From Thermoanaerobaculia bacterium (GTDB lineage: Bacteria; Acidobacteriota; Thermoanaerobaculia; Multivoradales; Multivoraceae), in contig JAJEBV010000023.1 in the NCBI GenBank assembly GCA_022822365.1, forward strand, positions 1 to 58,510: a stretch of 58,510 nucleotides of DNA, read 5' to 3'. The position numbers and the translations under genes were made by a program. The number at the start of each line of letters is the position of its first letter. Positions within the stretch are counted from its first letter, which is position 1. Of this stretch, positions 54,942 to 58,510 are shown in pieces. Below the pieces are notes generated by a model. It was not told where the DNA came from, did no database searches, and worked only from the letters and a program-made list of their open reading frames with translations.

Positions 54942-56714
54942 TCACTCCGGCGGCGCCAAGGGCACGACCACATCTTTCCGAACCAGCGACATGACCCCGG
55001 TCGTCTCATCGCGAACACCTGCGGCGACCGTGTATGTCCCTGCCGGTATCGCGACGTCGACCTCGAAACGATAGGCACCGGCGATCGAAGGAACGCCGCC
55101 CGCGCCGACACGCGCTCCCGTCTGACGCACGGTGGTCCGCGTGCCCTTGTCCTCGTCCACGGCCAGCAGCCACAACCGAAGTCTGCCTTTCCCCTCACCG
55201 CTGTCCGGATCGGGAATCAACGTGACGGAGTCCGCCGGCACGGCGACTTCGACGATCAGTCCATCCAGCCTCCCCCTGGCCTCGCCGGACGGGGCAAAGC
55301 CCACGTCGGCGCTCAACGGGTTTTCCTCGTCGCCGAGGTACGCGAGCGACAGCAACCGCTCGGCCAGGCGTTCCTCCAGCGTCTTGTCCCGGAAGCTCCG
55401 CCGATACCTGACGCGCCTGCCCTTGCCTTTGCCGCCGGCAAGCTGGACTTCCACTTGCCGCACTTGCTCCGGGCGGCGGTCGTTGAGCACGAACCCAAGG
55501 GAGTACGTGTTCGAAACCTCCTCGGCGACATCGCCCAAGAGGTCGGTGGCATCGTTCGAGTTGAGCAGCGCTCTTCCGCCGGTCTCGTCCGCCAGCAAGA
55601 CCAGGCCCTGTTGAACGTTCGTTGTGTGCAGGTTCTCGTTGCTCGAAGAGGGCCGCCGCCGTCCACCCAGCGCTGTCCGTCCAAAAGGGGCGGACACATC
55701 CGATTCTGAGCCGGCCCGAATGCCGGCAGCGTCCAGGGCGTAGATAGTCACCCGATTCGCATTCGCATGAGCCGAAACACGGTTGAAGCGACTCCCCCTG
55801 TCGAAGTCGAGAATCGCTCCCGCCGCGTCGCTGAGGTTCCTCATGATGGTGGAGTTCACCGGTGGGCAAAGCTGTTCCACGAGATACACGAAAGCCGACT
55901 CGCCGGGCCGTTGCGGTAGTCCGCTGCTCACATGGATTACCGCCTTCCTCCCGGCGACGCCGGCGAGGGTAGTCACGAGATCCGCCAGTCCGTCCAGGGC
56001 GGCAACAACACGCGTCGACTCCCCGTACGCAAAGGCCCTTGCGATCGCCATCAGATCACCCCAATTGTCCTCGCACGGCGCGCAATAGGGATTGCCACCA
56101 CAGTCCTCATCGTTGCGGATCATCTCCCCGATCGTCCTCTGTCGAACTCCGCGAGATTGGCCGCCGCGTGCCGACCCAGCGCTGAGACCGGCCGCAGCAG
56201 AAAGCACCTGATCCAGGTCACGAGTCGGCGGCACGAGAATCTCCATACGCTCGTCCAGCGCCGCCAGCATGAAACGGGCGTTCACCCGCCGCCAGGGTGC
56301 GACTGCTTCTTCGAGCCGCCCCAACAAGCGTTCACGGTGCTGCGCGTAGGTGTTCGGGGCATCCAGGTAAAGCACGATTGTGAGCGGAGCCGGCCCTCCG
56401 ACCGCAACGTCCGGATCCGCCGATTCCCGCGTTGCCCCGTAAGTCCGGAAATCTGCGAAGTTCGAGATCTGGACCGGCCGACCGTCCACGGTCAGTTCGA
56501 AGTCGTCCCGCTCCAACCCGCGCACCGGACGTCCCCTCCTGTCCGTGACCATGACGTCGATCTCGACGACCTCTACGTCGACGGTCTCGCGAAAGGGCTC
56601 CGCCTGCTTTGCAAGCACCGGGGAGACTGCGACCAGGCAGTGGACCAGGCAAACGGCGCACCACTGGCCACGCAGAACCACGAGGTCTCTACCGTAACTC
56701 GCCAGACGCTGCAT
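54942..56714 (-). CDS. VWFA-related secreted protein (Acidobacterial type), first gene of the operon
   Basis: 590 residues; N-terminal hydrophobic signal (about 12-36). Signature VEVVEIDVMVTDRRGRPVRGLERDDFELTVDGRPVQISNF, then the VWA-like region (about 105-370) in which LTIVLYLDAPNTYAQHRERL replaces the DxSxS site. A Cys-rich insert (CGGNPYCAPC) may form disulfides. The C-terminal half is beta-rich (SNTYSLGFVLNDRRPEQVRQVEVQLAGGKGKGRRVRYRRSF). It lies 94 bp upstream of the propeller gene on the same strand. Confidence 0.88.
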   Translation of the reverse strand: MQRLASYGRDLVVLRGQWCAVCLVHCLVAVSPVLAKQAEPFRETVDVEVVEIDVMVTDRRGRPVRGLERDDFELTVDGRPVQISNFADFRTYGATRESADPDVAVGGPAPLTIVLYLDAPNTYAQHRERLLGRLEEAVAPWRRVNARFMLAALDERMEILVPPTRDLDQVLSAAAGLSAGSARGGQSRGVRQRTIGEMIRNDEDCGGNPYCAPCEDNWGDLMAIARAFAYGESTRVVAALDGLADLVTTLAGVAGRKAVIHVSSGLPQRPGESAFVYLVEQLCPPVNSTIMRNLSDAAGAILDFDRGSRFNRVSAHANANRVTIYALDAAGIRAGSESDVSAPFGRTALGGRRRPSSSNENLHTTNVQQGLVLLADETGGRALLNSNDATDLLGDVAEEVSNTYSLGFVLNDRRPEQVRQVEVQLAGGKGKGRRVRYRRSFRDKTLEERLAERLLSLAYLGDEENPLSADVGFAPSGEARGRLDGLIVEVAVPADSVTLIPDPDSGEGKGRLRLWLLAVDEDKGTRTTVRQTGARVGAGGVPSIAGAYRFEVDVAIPAGTYTVAAGVRDETTGVMSLVRKDVVVPLAPPE

Positions 56715-56754
56715 TGAAAGTACGCCGAGGGAGGCGCGGAAGTGAGGGAGGAGC

Positions 56755-58149
56755 TCAGGCCAGCTCTTTCAGCAAACCGGCTTCCTGCAGCGCGTCGGCC
56801 GCCTCGCCGACGACGGCCGGCGGCAACCCCGAACGTTCCGCGATGTCGTCCAGGGAGTGCTCGCCGTCGCTCTGGTTGAGCACCCACAGCATGGCGATCT
56901 CGAAGTCCCTCCGGCCGGCGCCGCCGAGGCCGCCGTAGAGGCCGCGGCGGCCGAGCTGGGGTTCGCCGAAGGGCTCGAGGTTGCGGTAGCGGCGGCCGGC
57001 GGCGCTGGCCGCGACGGCCGGCGAGCGGGTCCGGACTGAGGAGGATGTGGCTTCGGCGTTGCTTCGGACGGCGCCTTCCTCGAGCACGGCGGCGGTCGCC
57101 AGATACGCGGCGAGCGAGCCGGCGAGGGCTTCCGCGCCGATGAACGAGAGGTCGTCGGCCGAGGTGTGGTACTCGGCGTAGCGGCCCCACGGCGTGCGGG
57201 TCAGGACGCCGACGGGCAGGTCGAAGCCCGGTGAGCAGTACTGCCGTTCGTCGTAGCCGAAGGGGAAGAAGTCCTCGGCGACGAGGTCCTCGCCGAGGCC
57301 GGCCAGAGCGGCGGCCATGGCGCGGTCGATCTCGCGGTCGCCGTGGCGGCTCTTCTTGTAGTGGAAGGCGCCGGCGTCGCCCAGGTTGGCGGCGATCAGG
57401 CCGTGGCGGAAGGTGTCCAGGCAGTCGCGGTTCCGGGCCAGCCAGGCGATCGCGCCGATGCCGCCCGGGGCGAACAGGAAGCGGTAGCTGTAGCGCCGCT
57501 CCGGCACGGCCGCCAGGGCCTCCGCCAAGTGGACGGCGACGGCGATCCCCGAGAGGTTGTCGTTGGCGAGCTGGGGGTGGCAGACGTGGCTGGAGATGAG
57601 GACCTCTTCGGCGGTCGCGCCGGGCAGCAGGCACTCCCCCCAGGTCATCGAGCCGTCCTCGAGCGAGGCGTCGATGAAGACCTCGTACTCGCCGTCAGGC
57701 AGCGAGGCCAGAAGGCGATGGGGCAGGCAGAAGCCCCAGGTTTCTTCGTAGTACGAGGTGCGGTAGGGGATCAGGTCCGGCTGCTCCGGCAGGCTGTGGA
57801 GGTGCGGCCGCAGCTTGTCGAGCATCATCCGGCGGCGGACGGGCACGCTGTAGCCGAGGAGGTGGAGGGCGTGATCGGCGAAGTCGACGACCTTTCGGCC
57901 CGCGGGATCCCGGATCCAGGCCTCGCGGGGGTTCCACTCCTTCGGCACAGTCCAGTCGAGGACCGGCGTGCCGGTGGGAAGTTCGTGGACGTCGAGCGGG
58001 ATCCGCCGGTTAATCCGTTCGAGCGTCTCGCGCACGCCGTCCCCTGTCAGGCTGCGGGGGATGAGGTAGAGCTCGCCGGCGAGGTCCATCATCGACCGGC
58101 CGGCGGCGTCGCGGTCGAGGGCGGTGAGCGCCTGCCGAACGGTGGACAT
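56755..58149 (-). CDS. DUF4910/DUF2172 aminopeptidase-like protein with winged-helix C-terminus
   Basis: ATG 58149 (MSTVRQALTALD) starts the family sequence; the longer frame upstream runs through REP-like repeats and is discounted. 464 residues: the DUF2172/DUF4910 N-terminal region (YLIPRSLTGDGVRETLERI, VPKEWNPREAWIRD), an M28-like core with metal-ligand candidates in SSHVCHPQLANDNLSG (His and Asp), FAPGGIGAIAW (the usual Glu position appears as Gly-Gly) and YHTSADDL. A small helical C-terminal domain follows (about 400-464, EHSLDDIAERSGLPPAVVGEAADAL). Members occur in polysaccharide or antibiotic clusters. It is cytosolic; substrate unknown. Confidence 0.85.
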   Translation of the reverse strand: MSTVRQALTALDRDAAGRSMMDLAGELYLIPRSLTGDGVRETLERINRRIPLDVHELPTGTPVLDWTVPKEWNPREAWIRDPAGRKVVDFADHALHLLGYSVPVRRRMMLDKLRPHLHSLPEQPDLIPYRTSYYEETWGFCLPHRLLASLPDGEYEVFIDASLEDGSMTWGECLLPGATAEEVLISSHVCHPQLANDNLSGIAVAVHLAEALAAVPERRYSYRFLFAPGGIGAIAWLARNRDCLDTFRHGLIAANLGDAGAFHYKKSRHGDREIDRAMAAALAGLGEDLVAEDFFPFGYDERQYCSPGFDLPVGVLTRTPWGRYAEYHTSADDLSFIGAEALAGSLAAYLATAAVLEEGAVRSNAEATSSSVRTRSPAVAASAAGRRYRNLEPFGEPQLGRRGLYGGLGGAGRRDFEIAMLWVLNQSDGEHSLDDIAERSGLPPAVVGEAADALQEAGLLKELA

Positions 58150-58186
58150 GGGCCTATTCTGCGCGAAGCTGTGGCACCAGTATCGT

Positions 58187-58266
58187 CGCCGGCTTCGCCG
58201 GCGGCAGTTCTTCGCTCCGCCGCTGCGCGGCTCCGCTACCGGGCGGGTCAGAAGACCCGCGCACCC
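58187..58266. repeat. REP-like palindromic element, copy C (compensatory variant)
   Basis: GCCGGC-TTC-GCCGGC hairpin (58188-58202), then GCGGGTC-AGAA-GACCCGC (58243-58260) and GCACCC. The AGAA loop and GCACC tail match copies A and B, while both stem arms changed together, preserving pairing. It lies upstream of the DUF4910 gene. The rest of 58150-58380 shows nothing else. Confidence 0.65.
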
Positions 58267-58386
58267 AGAGCACTGCTCTTCTTGCATCGGCGGTCACCGC
58301 TGCAGACCATCGTCCTCGGCCAGGGTCGTGACGCGCCCGGAACAGATCGGCAACTACGGCGACGGCCTTTCTCTGGGTAATGGGAT

Positions 58387-58464
58387 GGTCCGCCCCGCAC
58401 CTTTACGGCCTCTCGTTGGGGCCAGAATGGTGTTTTCTTCCAAACAACAAGGAGGAGGCGGACC
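58387..58464 (+). mobile_element. Left-end leader of an IS110-family element with inverted repeat
   Basis: GGTCCGCC (58387-58394) and GGCGGACC (58457-58464) form an 8-bp dyad. Its right arm covers part of the ribosome site (GGAGGAGG, 58451-58458) and ends at the transposase start codon. The exact insertion edge is not determinable from this end alone. Confidence 0.6.
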
Positions 58465-58510
58465 GTGGGAGAGATTACTCGAGTCGGGATCGATCTGGGC
58501 AAGCATGTGT
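58465..58510 (+). CDS. IS110-family transposase (3' partial, cut by window end)
   Basis: GTG 58465 with GGAGGAGG upstream opens VGEITRVGIDLGKHV, the N-terminal strand of the DEDD/RuvC-like catalytic domain of IS110 transposases. The Asp in GIDLGKH is the first metal ligand. Only 15 codons are present, so whether the gene is intact is unknown. IS110/IS1111 enzymes are, by established work, guided by an element-encoded bridge RNA; this leader is short, which would suit the IS1111 type, but that is inference. Confidence 0.75.
   Translation, partial: MGEITRVGIDLGKHV

Overview
The window is about 58.5 kb of high-GC DNA and looks like the chromosome of a Gram-negative bacterium, most likely an Acidobacteriota member (class Thermoanaerobaculia or a relative). 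The Gram-negative call rests on a KDO/lipopolysaccharide pathway, LolA, a TolC/RND efflux operon and SGNH and sulfatase lipoproteins. The phylum call rests on three 'VWFA-related' secreted proteins, two ToxR/CadC-like winged-helix membrane regulators and a C-terminal surface module typical of that group. All of this is read from the sequence and from family knowledge; no database search was possible.

Layout. 1-8.6 kb: a giant fibronectin-III/Calx-beta/cadherin-like surface protein, cut by the left edge. 8.8-16.0 kb: a tripartite efflux operon whose TolC carries an N-terminal periplasmic-binding domain, followed by a small K+ channel. 16.1-18.0 kb: a short membrane regulator and a secreted metallo-beta-lactamase-fold hydrolase. 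18.1-22.7 kb: a redox cluster made of a NirB-like flavoprotein fused to a predicted two-heme membrane domain, an 11-heme cytochrome, a one-heme lipoprotein and Mn-type superoxide dismutase. 22.7-25.6 kb: C-terminal processing protease, then TatA and TatC. 25.7-30.7 kb: a KDO operon (kdsB-pyrG-kdsA-kdsD-kdsC) with CTP synthase embedded. 30.7-34.1 kb: a lipoprotein, lolA, purH and tRNA-Phe.

34.1-35.2 kb holds no believable protein gene. It contains what I judge the most interesting object here: an independently transcribed structured RNA of about 617 nt. It has a promoter (perfect TTGACA -35 box), a perfect 10-bp helix joining its two ends, several long internal helices, GNRA/UUCG-type loops and a 3' T-run. 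I do not recognise its class.

35.2-46.4 kb: a second ToxR-like regulator, aat, ychF, an SGNH hydrolase with dockerin-like repeats, secreted proteins, a sulfatase-like lipoprotein, an SDR enzyme and a GT-C membrane glycosyltransferase. 46.4-56.7 kb: a secreted VWFA/PEGA/PDZ/NHL cluster with two paralogous PEGA-PDZ proteins. 56.8-58.1 kb: a DUF4910-type aminopeptidase-like protein. The right edge cuts the first codons of an IS110-family transposase.

REP-like palindromes (stem-AGAA-stem followed by GCACC, paired with a CGCCGCTTCGCGGC hairpin) lie at three convergent gene junctions and beside the IS. One copy has become the coding sequence for the C-terminal tail of the processing protease.
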